Positions 8,733 to 16,173 are shown, counted from the first letter of the stretch. The stretch: DNA of 33,891 bases from Christensenellaceae bacterium (GCA_022510815.1 JAFLST010000002.1:1-33891), one strand, 5' to 3'. The notes: generated from the letters alone by a model not told the origin. Numbers and translations: made by a program.

Positions 8733-10514
8733 ATGAAGATTCTTTTCACGGCAAGCGAATGCGTCCCCTTTGTCAAGACCGGCGGTTTGGCGGACGTGGT
8801 CGGCGCGCTGGCTCCCGTGCTGGCGAAGGAGGGCCATGACGTTCGCGTGATGCTGCCCCTGTACGCGGCCATTCCTGAGGAGTGGACGAGCCAGATGACC
8901 CATGTGGTCGATTTCGAGGTTCAGCTTGGCTGGCGGCGGCAGTACTGCGGCATTGAGAAGCTGGAGAAGGACGGCGTGGTCTGGTACTTTATGGACAACA
9001 AGTACTACTTCGGTCGTCAGTATATCTATGGCCTCGGCGGCGACGAGTATGAGCGGTTCGGCTTCTTCTGCCGCGCGGCTCTCAACGCGCTGCCGCTGAT
9101 CGACTTCCAGCCGGACGTTATCCATGCCCACGACTGGCAGTCCGGCATGGTGCCCGCGCTGCTCAAGATTCAGTACGCGCACCTGCCCTTCTATGCCAAG
9201 ATGAAGACCATCTTCACGATCCACAACCTGCAGTATCAGGGCGTCTTTGGCATCCGTGAGGTGCAGGACGTGCTGGGCCTGGGCAACAGCCTGTGGACCG
9301 ACGACAAGCTGGAGTGCTTCGGCTGCGCGAACTTCATGAAGGCCGCGCTGGTCTACACCGACCTGATCACCACCGTCAGCCCCAGCTATGCCGAGGAAAT
9401 CCAGACCGCCTACTATGGCGAGCGGCTTGACGGCCTGCTCCGGGCCCGGAAGCAGCAGGTCTTCGGCGTCATCAACGGCCTTGACATGGTCGATTATGAC
9501 CCGGCTACCGACAGCCGAATTGCCGCGACCTACACCATCGACAACCTCGCCGGCAAGGCGGAGTGCAAGCGCCAGCTGCAGGAGAATCTGGGCCTGAACG
9601 TTGATCCCAACGTGCCGATTATCGGCATGGTGGGCCGCCTGAGCAATCAGAAGGGCCTCGATCTGGTCGACTACATCATCGGTGAGATCATGCAGGAGAA
9701 CGTGCAGCTGGTTGTCCTTGGTCAGGGCGAAAGCCGCTATGTGAACCTGTTCTCTTGGGCCGAGGGCGAGTATCAGGGCCGCGTAGCTGCGAGGTTCTCT
9801 ATGGATCACGCGCTGGCGCATCAGATCTATGCGGGCTGCGACATGTTCCTCATGCCCAGCCAGTTTGAGCCCTGCGGCCTGAGCCAGCTCATCGCGCTGC
9901 GCTACGGCACGATTCCGATCGTCCGCGAGACCGGCGGCCTGCGCGACACGGTGCTCTCCTACAACGAGTATACCGGTGACGGCAACGGCTTCTCCTTCTT
10001 CAACTACAATGCCCATGACATGCTCAACACCATCCGCCGGGCGATCAGCTTCTACAATGATCAGAAGGACGTCTGGTATCTGCTCCAGCAGCGCGGCATG
10101 AACGGAGACTATAGCTGGACGAACTCCGCGCAGCGCTATGTGCAGCTCTATACGGCTCTGGTGAGCAGTGCGGCGGCGGAAGAACCCGCTGCTGAAGACG
10201 ACGGGGAATCCCACACAGCAACTGACGCACAGCCGGACAGCACCCCTGTCGAGGAAGCCCCGAAGCCCAAGAAGCCCCGCGCACCCCGCAAGAAGAAGGA
10301 GGAAACTCCTGCCGCGGAGGAGGCGCCCGCGAAGCCCAAGCGTACCCGCGCGAAGAAGGCTGTCGAGGAGGCTGCTCCTGCGGAGACGGTGGCTGAGAAG
10401 CCCAAGCGCACCCGCAAGAAGGCTGAGACCGCTCCTGCGGAGACCGTGGAGGGAGAGGCTCCTGTCAAGAAGCCCCGCGCGCCCCGCAAGAAGAAGGAAG
10501 TAACGGCAGAATAA
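8733..10514 (+). CDS. glgA: Glycogen (starch) synthase with Lys/Ala/Pro-rich tail
   Basis: GlgA transfers glucose from ADP-glucose to the non-reducing end of glycogen. The family signature KTGGLADVVGAL lies at residues 15-26 (GT5, GT-B fold). The C-terminal Rossmann half has MPSQFEPCGLSQL and a following RETGGL loop, which hold the catalytic Glu region. The normal enzyme ends near residue 477. About 116 more residues form a low-complexity tail with near-repeats of KPRAPRKKKE and KPKRTR, sharing EEAPKPKK with the GlgB tail. The ATG at 8733 has GGAGG with 8-nt spacing. It is the last gene of the operon, followed by a strong terminator. No glgP is present in the window. Confidence 0.96.
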   Translation: MKILFTASECVPFVKTGGLADVVGALAPVLAKEGHDVRVMLPLYAAIPEEWTSQMTHVVDFEVQLGWRRQYCGIEKLEKDGVVWYFMDNKYYFGRQYIYGLGGDEYERFGFFCRAALNALPLIDFQPDVIHAHDWQSGMVPALLKIQYAHLPFYAKMKTIFTIHNLQYQGVFGIREVQDVLGLGNSLWTDDKLECFGCANFMKAALVYTDLITTVSPSYAEEIQTAYYGERLDGLLRARKQQVFGVINGLDMVDYDPATDSRIAATYTIDNLAGKAECKRQLQENLGLNVDPNVPIIGMVGRLSNQKGLDLVDYIIGEIMQENVQLVVLGQGESRYVNLFSWAEGEYQGRVAARFSMDHALAHQIYAGCDMFLMPSQFEPCGLSQLIALRYGTIPIVRETGGLRDTVLSYNEYTGDGNGFSFFNYNAHDMLNTIRRAISFYNDQKDVWYLLQQRGMNGDYSWTNSAQRYVQLYTALVSSAAAEEPAAEDDGESHTATDAQPDSTPVEEAPKPKKPRAPRKKKEETPAAEEAPAKPKRTRAKKAVEEAAPAETVAEKPKRTRKKAETAPAETVEGEAPVKKPRAPRKKKEVTAE

Positions 10515-10521
10515 GCAAGGG

Positions 10522-10555
10522 GAGGAGACCTTCATATCGAAGGTCTCCTCTTTTT
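10522..10555 (+). terminator. Rho-independent terminator of the glg operon
   Basis: A perfect 12-bp stem (10522-10533 with 10539-10550) encloses a 5-nt loop and is followed by TTTTT, 7 nt after the glgA stop. Confidence 0.95.
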
Positions 10556-10576
10556 ATATCCAGAGAAAACATGAAT

Positions 10577-10613
10577 ATAAAAAGCCGCATCCAGCTCAAT
10601 GGCTGAATGCGAC
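10577..10613 (-). terminator. Rho-independent terminator of the minus-strand PEP-mutase operon
   Basis: Read on the minus strand, a 12-bp stem (10602-10613 with 10584-10595, two G-U pairs) has a 6-nt loop and then TTTTTATA. It lies 18 nt past the stop of the small membrane-protein gene and back to back with the glg terminator. Confidence 0.92.
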
Positions 10614-10631
10614 TGCAGGATGGCGAAGGGC

Positions 10632-10892
10632 TTACTCTTCGTCCTTCTTGTAGACGACGACGTCCTCTTCGACTTCCTTCTTGGCGTTCTCGTCGATGCC
10701 GAGCTTGTCCTGAACCTTCTTCTTGGCCTTGCGCCAGTAGATGCCCACCACCGCGCCGACAGCGATGGCCACGCCAGCCACGGCCTGAATGGCATAGGTC
10801 ATGACGGAGGGGTCGATGTAAGCGCTGGCGTTGCGCATGAGCAGGAGCATGAAGCAGGACGTGAAGTAGGTCATGATGAGGGTCTTTTTCAT
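10632..10892 (-). CDS. Small secreted/membrane protein with YIDPS motif, unknown function
   Basis: An 86-residue protein. Residues 1-24 look like a signal peptide or first membrane segment ending in ASA. YIDPSVMTYAIQAVAG follows directly, then a Gly/Ala/Val-rich membrane helix to about residue 54, a basic stretch (WRKAKKKVQDK) and an acidic C-terminus. From memory, short YIDPS/YIDPG proteins occur near surface-polymer genes in Clostridia, but no function is known to me. The ATG at 10890-10892 has AAGGA about 9 nt upstream; an upstream ATG at 10931 overlaps the preceding stop and lacks a site. It is the last gene of the operon, 35 nt after the PEP-mutase fusion and just before the terminator. 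A role as accessory membrane partner is inference. Confidence 0.8.
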   Translation of the reverse strand: MKKTLIMTYFTSCFMLLLMRNASAYIDPSVMTYAIQAVAGVAIAVGAVVGIYWRKAKKKVQDKLGIDENAKKEVEEDVVVYKKDEE

Positions 10893-10927
10893 GGGTATCA
10901 TCCTTTCATTCAATCTTGGCTTAGCGG

Positions 10928-12940
10928 TCATTCTTCGGGTATCAGACGAATGATATCCTTAAACGGCATCAGGGTTTGATCGGCTTCCAACGCGCGATGA
11001 TGCCGCAGAATGGTCTCGGCGGTCTGCACCATGGCCGGCACAGCGCTGCGGGTGAGTTGGTTGGCATAGATGACGATGTTGATGTTGCGCTGGGCGAACT
11101 CTTCCTCCGTCACCTGATTAAAGGAGGTGGGCACCACGACCAGAGGCGTGATCATATCCTTGGCGCGGAACTGCTCGCAGAAGGAGAAAATCTCATCGGG
11201 CGACTTCTTGCGGGAGTGAATCATGATGCCGTCCGCGCCAGCCTTGACATACGCGAAGGCCCGGGCGAGAGCGTCGTCCATGCCCTTTTCGAGGATCAGG
11301 CTCTCAATGCGGGCGATGAGCATGAAGTCCTTGGTCTTCAGCGCGCGCTTACCGGCCTGAATCTTCTCGCAGAAGTGCTCGATGGTGTCCTGCGTCTGCT
11401 CGACCTCAGTGCCGAAGAGGGAATTCTTCTTGAGGCCGATCTTGTCCTCAATGATGACGGCCGAGACGCCCATGCGCTCCAGCGTGCGGATGTTGTAGAC
11501 GAAGTGCTCCACCAGTCCGCCGGTGTCGCCGTCGAGAATGATCGGCTTGGTGGTGACCTCCATGATGTCGTCAATGGTGCGCAGACGGCTGGACATGTCC
11601 ACCAGCTCAATGTCCGGCTTGCCCTTGGCGGTGGAGTCGCACAAGCTGGACACCCACATGCCGTCGAACTGATAGGTGCGTTCATTCTCCGTGACGACCG
11701 TGTTTTCAGCGATCAGGCCGGTCAGACCGCTATGCGCCTCGATGATCGAGACAACCGGCTTGAGCTTGAGCAGGCTGCGCAGACGACCGCGGCGCATATC
11801 CGGAATGGCAAGCTGGCTGCGGGCGTTCCGCTCCAGCAGGACATGCTCTTCGGTGTTGGAGTAGGGGAATTCGATCAGCTCGCCGCCCTGTTCGCGCAGC
11901 ACGGTCAGCACGGCTTCGCGGATGCTGCTCTGGGGCCCGGTGATCCAGTCGTCGCCATGGACGACATAGTCCGGCTTGAGCGCGCGCAGGTTCTCCTCAT
12001 AGCTCAGCGTCGTCTGAGGAATGACATGCGATACGCCGCGAATGTGCCGCAGCAGTTCGGCGCGTTCCTCAAAGTGTACCAACGGGAAGCGCTTGTAGGA
12101 AGCAACAACTTCATCGGTCAGGACGCCGATGGTCAGTTCGCCCAGCTCCGCCGCCTTCTGAATGATCTTCATATGCCCCATGTGCAGGATATCTGTACTG
12201 AAGCACATGTAAACCGTCTTGGGTTTCTGAGCCAGCGCATGGAGCTGGCTGACCATGTTCTCGAGATCCTCCAAAGTGTCTACCTCCCCGCAAAGTTTGT
12301 CTCCCACATCCAGTGGCGTCAGGCAGCAACGATCTGTGCAGGTATTCAGCGCGTTCTCCGCATAGACGGAGACCTCGCTGCGCTCACAAAAAGCCTTGAT
12401 GGCTTCAAGCCACACCAGCCAGTCCGCTTGACGCAGGTGATACAGCGGCTGCGCGCTGACGGCGTTTTCAAAGCAGCTAATGCCGATCTGGGTGATTCGA
12501 CCATCCTCGAGGACTGCCTTGAAGTCCTTCTCGGGCAAGGGCTGTGTGGTGCTGACGGTCATACGGCTGCCGGGAGCGTGAATGATCGCCTGCAGCACGT
12601 CGTCCGCGAAGACAAGATCGCCGTGCATCATCAGTAGCTCGCTATCCAGCACAGACGCCGCAAGATAAATCGAGTAGATGTAATTGGTATGCGCATAATC
12701 AGGGTTGTTTACGAACGTAACCTCCAACGGCAGATTCAAGGAGGTCACATAATCCTCCAGCATCGATTGGAAGGGACCGGTCGTCATGACCACTTCCTTG
12801 ATGCCGTTCTTGGCGAGCTGCTTGAGCTGACGGGAAAGAATGGTTTCCCCCTCGCTCAACTCAGTCATACACTTGGGATGCTTAGTCGTCAGCGCGCCGA
12901 GGCGGCTGCCAACGCCGGAATTCAGAATCAATGCCTTCAT
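10928..12940 (-). CDS. Trifunctional fusion: sugar-type nucleotidyltransferase / TagD-type cytidylyltransferase / PEP mutase
   Basis: A 670-residue protein with three enzyme domains. Residues 1-235 form a nucleotidyltransferase with NSGVGSRLGALTTKHPKCM at residues 7-25 and a metal-binding HGD at 106-108, like CTP:phosphocholine or phosphonate cytidylyltransferases. Residues 240-370 form a glycerol-3-phosphate-cytidylyltransferase-type domain with H253-x-G-H256. Residues 390-670 form a PEP mutase/isocitrate lyase-superfamily barrel with DGDTGG (470-475) and EDKIGLKKNS (498-507), which fits the PEP mutase pattern EDKxxxKxNS. PEP mutase converts phosphoenolpyruvate to phosphonopyruvate, the entry to phosphonates. 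The ATG at 12940 has GGAGG at 8 nt. It starts 25 nt after the YidC-TagF fusion. No phosphonopyruvate decarboxylase is present in the window. Domain calls are strong; substrates are unknown. Confidence 0.9.
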   Translation of the reverse strand: MKALILNSGVGSRLGALTTKHPKCMTELSEGETILSRQLKQLAKNGIKEVVMTTGPFQSMLEDYVTSLNLPLEVTFVNNPDYAHTNYIYSIYLAASVLDSELLMMHGDLVFADDVLQAIIHAPGSRMTVSTTQPLPEKDFKAVLEDGRITQIGISCFENAVSAQPLYHLRQADWLVWLEAIKAFCERSEVSVYAENALNTCTDRCCLTPLDVGDKLCGEVDTLEDLENMVSQLHALAQKPKTVYMCFSTDILHMGHMKIIQKAAELGELTIGVLTDEVVASYKRFPLVHFEERAELLRHIRGVSHVIPQTTLSYEENLRALKPDYVVHGDDWITGPQSSIREAVLTVLREQGGELIEFPYSNTEEHVLLERNARSQLAIPDMRRGRLRSLLKLKPVVSIIEAHSGLTGLIAENTVVTENERTYQFDGMWVSSLCDSTAKGKPDIELVDMSSRLRTIDDIMEVTTKPIILDGDTGGLVEHFVYNIRTLERMGVSAVIIEDKIGLKKNSLFGTEVEQTQDTIEHFCEKIQAGKRALKTKDFMLIARIESLILEKGMDDALARAFAYVKAGADGIMIHSRKKSPDEIFSFCEQFRAKDMITPLVVVPTSFNQVTEEEFAQRNINIVIYANQLTRSAVPAMVQTAETILRHHRALEADQTLMPFKDIIRLIPEE

Positions 12941-12965
12941 GACGTTATCCTCCGTTACTGGATCA

Positions 12966-14846
12966 TTAGGATTCCTTTGATGCGCGAGCTGAGGCAAGTT
13001 CCTGCAGTCTTGTCAGCAGGTAATCGCCGCCAGCCTGTCCGCTGCTGCCAATGTTTGCGATCAGCCGATCGCGAATCGCGGCGATCTCGCTGGCATAACG
13101 CTCACGATCCTTGATGAGTTCGCGAATGCGTTCCGAAAGTCCTTCAACGTGCGTTGGATCAACGCGGATACCCACCTGATCGCGTAGGGACAACTCAAGC
13201 GGAATAACGCCGAGCCGCTCATATTCGGGGTTGTTGATTTTCGGCGGCGTGTCAATAAAGACTGCAGGCTTCAGCGTCACGAAGGCTGCTTCATAGGCCG
13301 TGCCAGACCAATCCGAGATAACCACGTCAGAGTCGAAGATGGATACGTTGCTGGTGAAGTCCAGCTCAAACTGGAGCTCGTCGCCAACCTTATCCTTGTA
13401 GCGCTCAACAATGGCGTTCATTCGGGCATGGTAACGCTTCATGTATTCGGGATGCGGGCGCACGACGATCTGGAAACCCTTGCCCAAAAGCTCGGACAAG
13501 ATACTATCCACACAGCTGTCAAGAATGTTATCCTTTTGCCACGAGGGTGCAAGAAGCACCTTGGGGCGTTCGCGTTGCACTTTGGGCATGGCCGCATAAC
13601 TTCGTAGCAGCTTTTCAAGCTGGCCATAGCCGCAAGCAAGCAGCTTCTTAGCGGGAAGACCGTAGATTTCCTCTGCCTTGCGAATTTCTTCAAACTGGAA
13701 GGTGCCAATGCAAAGGATGGTGTCGTAGTGGTCTAACGCCCCCTTGGGCAGCACCATGTGGGTGCTTAGCGGATAATGGAAGACATAGACATATTCCACA
13801 TCCTTGCGGGTATAACTGCGTTTGAAGTGGTAATTTTCAAGGTCCGGCATGGTCATAACAACGATGTCGGCATCCATCTTCATCATTAGCGTAATCAGCC
13901 GCTTTTCGCCAATATAGTACGGCTTGATACGTTTTTCCTGCTTGGCCTTTTCAAAGATACCATCCTTAGGGTCACTGGTAATGTAGTGAATGGCGACGTT
14001 CGAGTGCGCCAATACATACTCGATGATATCTTCAAAATACTTGTAGAAGCCGCCGCTCTCCGAGTAGAAAACAAGGTGCTTGTTGGCGATGGAGAAGAAG
14101 CGCTTGTAATCAGCCTTTTCGCGGGCGCGGTCTTCACGGGACGCGTTGCCGCCCAGCTTCTGCATGCCCTCGAGCTCTTTCTTGCTGGCGGAGAGCGCAT
14201 CATAGTCGATATACTTTTTCGGCGGAATCAGCGCGTTGAGAAGAAGCTGCTGCACGATGCTCAGCAGGTTGCTGGCGATCCAGTAAACGCCTACGCCCAG
14301 CGGAACGAACGCGCCGAGAATCAGGGAGATGGCGATGGACACGCCGTTGGTGCTCCACTGACTGGCAGGGGACTGCTCGCGCTGCAGGGGATTGAAATGA
14401 TTCTGCGCGAATCCCAGAGCAAGCGCCGAAAGACCGGCGGCAACCGGCATCAGAAGCGTCAGTCCGCCAGTCTCGGAGGGAACCCATGTCAGCGCAGTTG
14501 TCGCACCCGACAGCCATGTCCGCACCGCGGAAATGACGCCCACCAGCAGAATGAGCTGGATGAACATCGGGATCGTGCTCGCCAGCGCGTGGTAGTGTTC
14601 GCGCTTATAGAGCTCCTGCTGGGCCTCGGCAATCGCGTCGCCGTCGCCGAAGTGGTCGATCTTAATGCGGTTCAGTTCCGGCATGATGCGCACCATGGTG
14701 ATGCCATTCTTGTGCACCCACGCGGAAACAGGGAAAAGCACAACCTTGGTAAGCAGCGTGAACAACACGATGGCCAGTCCGTAATTCCGCATGAGTTCAT
14801 AGCACTGGGCCATCAGCCAAGACAGGGGCATGCTAATTGCTTCCAC
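12966..14846 (-). CDS. YidC/Oxa1 membrane domain fused to TagF-like CDP-glycerol glycerophosphotransferase domain
   Basis: A 626-residue fusion. Residues 1-210 resemble YidC: a first helix with NYGLAIVLFTLLTK, a charged cytoplasmic hairpin, several hydrophobic segments, and a last helix GVGVYWIASNLLSIVQQLLL (184-203) aligning with YFAIYW..SNLLAIAQN of the stand-alone YidC here. The TM1 Arg of YidC is Lys34. After a charged linker (210-250), residues 255-610 match TagF/CDP-glycerol transferases, with APSWQ (433-437), RPHPEY (463-468) and SDWSGTAYE (511-519). TagF enzymes transfer polyol phosphates from CDP-polyols to wall polymers. The C-terminus of YidC is cytosolic, so the transferase would be tethered to the inner face. 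I kept the GTG start at 14846 because residues 1-15 align with YidC; an ATG at 14831 is possible. The TagF half looks lower in GC than the YidC half. It is the first gene of the operon. Confidence 0.88.
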   Translation of the reverse strand: MEAISMPLSWLMAQCYELMRNYGLAIVLFTLLTKVVLFPVSAWVHKNGITMVRIMPELNRIKIDHFGDGDAIAEAQQELYKREHYHALASTIPMFIQLILLVGVISAVRTWLSGATTALTWVPSETGGLTLLMPVAAGLSALALGFAQNHFNPLQREQSPASQWSTNGVSIAISLILGAFVPLGVGVYWIASNLLSIVQQLLLNALIPPKKYIDYDALSASKKELEGMQKLGGNASREDRAREKADYKRFFSIANKHLVFYSESGGFYKYFEDIIEYVLAHSNVAIHYITSDPKDGIFEKAKQEKRIKPYYIGEKRLITLMMKMDADIVVMTMPDLENYHFKRSYTRKDVEYVYVFHYPLSTHMVLPKGALDHYDTILCIGTFQFEEIRKAEEIYGLPAKKLLACGYGQLEKLLRSYAAMPKVQRERPKVLLAPSWQKDNILDSCVDSILSELLGKGFQIVVRPHPEYMKRYHARMNAIVERYKDKVGDELQFELDFTSNVSIFDSDVVISDWSGTAYEAAFVTLKPAVFIDTPPKINNPEYERLGVIPLELSLRDQVGIRVDPTHVEGLSERIRELIKDRERYASEIAAIRDRLIANIGSSGQAGGDYLLTRLQELASARASKES

Positions 14847-15090
14847 AGAACGATCTCTGCCTTTCCGAAAAGTGATGGGGATACCACAGCGAAGCGTATC
14901 TTATGCTCGCGCAGGATACGCACAGAGCGGCAAAATAAAAGCAAGCTCCAAAACCACTGCCTGCCGGACTCGTCCCGGATGACGACATTCAAATCGTCTG
15001 GACAACTGTGCTCGCAGTATGTGCATGGAGCCGACATTTCAGCCGCGTTGTGTATACAAAAATCAACAAATGACGTTGGTTTTTGCAGAC
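14847..15090 (-). promoter_or_regulatory. Long 5' leader of the YidC-TagF/PEP-mutase operon
   Basis: About 245 nt separate the predicted transcription start from the first start codon. The leader can form short hairpins, for example a 7-bp stem GCGTATC/GATACGC near 14890-14920 and CCGGGAC/GTCCGG near 14965-14980. I recognise no riboswitch class and no terminator-like stem. A 74-codon reading frame inside it lacks a ribosome site and is not credible. Confidence 0.4.
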
Positions 15091-15096
15091 GTTTAC

Positions 15097-15124
15097 ATTA
15101 TACTACAGTTTCAAATAAAGTCAA
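15097..15124 (-). promoter_or_regulatory. Sigma-A promoter of the YidC-TagF/PEP-mutase operon
   Basis: On the minus strand TTGACT (15119-15124), a 16-nt spacer and a perfect TATAAT (15097-15102). It is divergent from the rpmH promoter about 65 bp away. Confidence 0.78.
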
Positions 15125-15186
15125 TGGCTGATTGTGCTGGCGTGTCCGCATCAACCTTTTCTTCCGGATAAAATGCGCAATTTGTC

Positions 15187-15215
15187 TTGACAAGCTTTGC
15201 CGGAACCGCTATAAT
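15187..15215 (+). promoter_or_regulatory. Sigma-A promoter of rpmH
   Basis: Perfect consensus: TTGACA (15187-15192), a 17-nt spacer and TATAAT (15210-15215). It is followed by an about 60-nt leader to rpmH. Confidence 0.93.
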
Positions 15216-15280
15216 ATAAAGGCTGTATTGCAACCATTCGGGCATTCGCCTGATTGACCACATGTGAGGAGTGTTGAACC

Positions 15281-15415
15281 ATGTTCCGTACTTACCAGCC
15301 CAAGAAGCGTCAGCGCAGCAAGGTGCACGGCTTCCGTGCCCGCATGTCCACCCGGAATGGCCGCCGTGTGCTGGCCGCCCGCCGTCGCCGCGGCCGCAAG
15401 CAGCTGACCGTCTGA
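15281..15415 (+). CDS. rpmH: 50S ribosomal protein L34
   Basis: A 44-residue, highly basic protein beginning [12 protein letters not shown], with the family core [20 protein letters not shown] and the ending RGRKQLTV. L34 is a small late-assembling protein of the large ribosomal subunit. The ATG at 15281 follows a GAGGAG ribosome site. It lies first in the conserved rpmH-rnpA-yidD-yidC-khpB order. dnaA, commonly found upstream of rpmH in Firmicutes, is not there; the divergent YidC-TagF operon occupies that side. Confidence 0.98.
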   Translation: MFRTYQPKKRQRSKVHGFRARMSTRNGRRVLAARRRRGRKQLTV

Positions 15416-15448
15416 TCAGGCGGACGCTGACCGCTTGAATCGTGGATG

Positions 15449-15498
15449 AAGCCCGCCCAAAAGACGCCGTTTGGCGCGATGAATAAGGGCGGGCTTTT
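15449..15498 (+). terminator. Intercistronic hairpin between rpmH and rnpA
   Basis: AAGCCCGCCC (15449-15458) pairs with GGGCGGGCTT (15487-15496), followed by TTCC. A smaller GCCG/CGGC-type hairpin sits inside the loop. The T run is short, so partial termination or processing is plausible, which would fit L34 being needed in far larger amounts than RnpA. Confidence 0.55.
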
Positions 15499-15582
15499 CC
15501 TGCATATGGACCCGGACAAGCATGGCCGGGTTACCAGCGGGGCAATCGACGGACCGCGGATAAGGATGGAAAGAATTTTCAC

Positions 15583-15927
15583 ATGGAGAAACGTTATCGG
15601 CTGCAAAAAAACAAGGCGTTCCAGTATGTGTATCATCGCGGACGGAGCGCCGCCTGTCGGGATTTGGTCATGCTCGTTGCCAAGGGCAAAGGGCTGAAGG
15701 TCGGCTTTTCCGTCAGCAAAAAGGTAGGCAACGCGGTTGTCCGCAACAAGGTCAAGCGCCGCCTCCGGGAATGCTTCCGGCCCCATCTGGGGGATGTGAA
15801 ATCCGGCCTGTACGTCATCGTCGCCAGACCCTCAGCCGCCACGGCCACCTTCCAGTCGCTGCAGAAGGACGTGCGCTATCTGCTCAGGAAGCACAACGCC
15901 TTTCAGGAAGGGAATCGCGCCCCATGA
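15583..15927 (+). CDS. rnpA: Ribonuclease P protein component
   Basis: A 114-residue basic protein that binds RNase P RNA and helps it process the 5' ends of pre-tRNAs. The N-terminal [17 protein letters not shown] and the RNR signature [17 protein letters not shown] (about residues 47-63) are diagnostic. The ATG at 15583 is preceded by a purine-rich GGATGGAAAG site. Its stop overlaps the yidD start (ATGA), so the two are likely translationally coupled. Confidence 0.97.
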   Translation: MEKRYRLQKNKAFQYVYHRGRSAACRDLVMLVAKGKGLKVGFSVSKKVGNAVVRNKVKRRLRECFRPHLGDVKSGLYVIVARPSAATATFQSLQKDVRYLLRKHNAFQEGNRAP

Positions 15928-16166
15928 AACGCTTTCTCCTGAAGTGCATCCGCTTTTACCGCGCGGGTATCAGCCCTCACAAAGGAGGTCCATGCTGCCG
16001 CTATTCGCCCACCTGTTCCCAGTATGCCATCACGGCCATTGAGCGCTACGGCGCGCTGAAGGGCGGACTGATGGCAGTGTGGCGCATCCTGCGGTGCAAT
16101 CCCTTTGCCAAGGGCGGCTTTGACCCGGTGCCGGATGATCCCTGCATCACTTTAAGGAGGGAATAA
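15924..16166 (+). CDS. yidD: Membrane protein insertion efficiency factor YidD
   Basis: An 80-residue protein with the family pattern [20 protein letters not shown] followed by [17 protein letters not shown], and the terminal GGFDPVPD. YidD is a small membrane-associated protein that aids YidC-dependent insertion. The ATG at 15924 overlaps the rnpA stop by four bases. A strong AAGGAGG near its 3' end serves the next gene, yidC. Confidence 0.96.
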   Translation: MKRFLLKCIRFYRAGISPHKGGPCCRYSPTCSQYAITAIERYGALKGGLMAVWRILRCNPFAKGGFDPVPDDPCITLRRE

Positions 16167-16173
16167 ACCTGCC

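Noticed and set aside
5911-10535. Several long minus-strand open frames opposite glgC, glgD and glgA
   Set aside because: They mirror well-identified enzymes and overlap each other; composition is typical of antisense GC-rich coding DNA.
10976-12637. Plus-strand open frame opposite the PEP-mutase fusion
   Set aside because: The minus-strand protein has three recognisable enzyme domains; the plus-strand frame has none.
14813-15037. 74-codon frame within the leader of the YidC-TagF operon, as a possible leader peptide
   Set aside because: No ribosome site before its ATG, runs into the fusion gene in another frame, and no regulatory amino-acid run or attenuator stem is visible.
14847-15240. 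Replication origin with DnaA boxes next to rpmH
   Set aside because: No TTATCCACA-like boxes were seen and dnaA is absent.
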